Shown: positions 63,581-64,000 of the stretch, one piece after another
How the letters are laid out: the number at the start of each line of letters is the position of its first letter
Numbering within the stretch: position 1 is the first letter of the stretch
Program-made: the position numbers and the translations under genes
The notes under the pieces: model-generated
What the model saw: only the letters and a program-made list of their open reading frames with translations
Database searches by the model: none
Told to the model about the DNA's origin: nothing
NCBI RefSeq assembly: GCF_017833295.1
Contig: NZ_JAFIBW010000001.1
Span: 868,001-932,000 of the forward strand
Reading direction: 5' to 3'
From: Methylobacterium sp. PvR107
GTDB taxonomy: Bacteria; Pseudomonadota; Alphaproteobacteria; Rhizobiales; Beijerinckiaceae
Length of the DNA: 64,000 nt

Positions 63581-63587
63581 GCCGGCC

Positions 63588-64000
63588 TCAGGCCTGGAGG
63601 CTGCCGTGGCAGTGCTTGTACTTCTTGCCCGAGCCACAGGGGCACGGCTCGTTGCGGCCGACGCGGCCCCAGGTGGCGGCATCGTCCGGATTGCGCTCCA
63701 GCACGGCCCCATCCGCCGCGAGGCCCTGCGCGGCGAAACCGTAGGCCGGACCACCGCCCCCGTCGCTGCCCGAACCCTGCCCGGCATAATCCATCTCGTT
63801 CTCGCCGGTCACCGGATCGAGATGCTGGGCGAACATCGGCGGCAGCGTCGGGCCACCGGCCGGGTACTCCGCCTGCGGCTCCTGCATCATGATCTCGACC
63901 CGCGAGAGCTGCGCGGTGACTTGCTCGCGCAGGGCGGTCACGAGACCGTTGAACAGGTCGAACGCCTCGGACTTGTACTCGTTCAGCGGGTCGCGCTGGG
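63588..64000 (-). CDS. secA: Preprotein translocase ATPase SecA, C-terminus (runs off window end)
   Basis: The visible 136 residues start at [19 protein letters not shown], within the helical scaffold domain, and run through [11 protein letters not shown] and a Gly-rich linker. The end is the zinc-binding SEC-C motif [20 protein letters not shown], which in SecA contacts SecB and phospholipids. It is seven bases upstream of bioD. The N-terminal motor lies outside the window. Confidence 0.95.
   Translation of the reverse strand, partial: QRDPLNEYKSEAFDLFNGLVTALREQVTAQLSRVEIMMQEPQAEYPAGGPTLPPMFAQHLDPVTGENEMDYAGQGSGSDGGGGPAYGFAAQGLAADGAVLERNPDDAATWGRVGRNEPCPCGSGKKYKHCHGSLQA

Overview
The window is GC-rich DNA from one alphaproteobacterial chromosome. 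The gene content points to the Methylobacterium/Methylorubrum group of the Hyphomicrobiales: an egtB-egtD ergothioneine pair, an alphaproteobacterial-type porin, a DivL-like tyrosine pseudo-histidine kinase beside ahcY, an EcfG-type general stress promoter, an HWE-family kinase, and many small secreted proteins of alphaproteobacterial type. The genus assignment is inference. I see no insertion sequence, integrase, prophage, CRISPR array or rRNA, so this is mostly core and shell chromosome rather than an island.

Layout. 0-4 kb: the 5' end of a chemotaxis receptor gene, divergent from a large orphan SMC-like ATPase of the JetC/COG4913 type. 4-12 kb: an HtrA-like protease operon with a membrane J-domain protein, a SPOR-tailed D,D-carboxypeptidase, and clpS-clpA. 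12-19 kb: flavin amine oxidase, a membrane nucleotide cyclase downstream of egtB-egtD, murI, and a periplasmic Cache protein. 19-27 kb: porin, a DUF47/PiT phosphate pair, and a two-component system abutting two secreted Gly/Cys/His-rich GCG_CRPN-type genes with shared putative operator motifs. 27-32 kb: a GntR regulator divergent from an MFS transporter and a tartrate/malate-type dehydrogenase, then a Tat-exported amidohydrolase. 32-46 kb: HWE kinase, tRNA-Leu(CAG), leuC, 2-hydroxyacid dehydrogenase with a twin AprI/Inh-like protein, cytochrome b561, FMN reductase, an ETF-beta lysine methyltransferase-like protein with a glycosyltransferase, topoisomerase IB, and two response regulators. 46-54 kb: ruvB, ybgC and tolQRAB, a conserved alphaproteobacterial neighbourhood here interrupted by a DUF4142 gene and a reverse-strand aldolase, with no pal after tolB. 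54-64 kb: an MFS exporter, a DivL-like kinase, ahcY with a strong palindromic operator, a CsbD-like stress gene with a consensus EcfG promoter, kup, bioD and the 3' end of secA.

The best candidates for new biology are the orphan JetC-like ATPase without visible JetA/B/D partners, the two-component system coupled to GCG_CRPN secreted peptides, the REC-GGDEF protein with a serine at the phosphoacceptor site, and the twin-Inh protein translationally coupled to a dehydrogenase.
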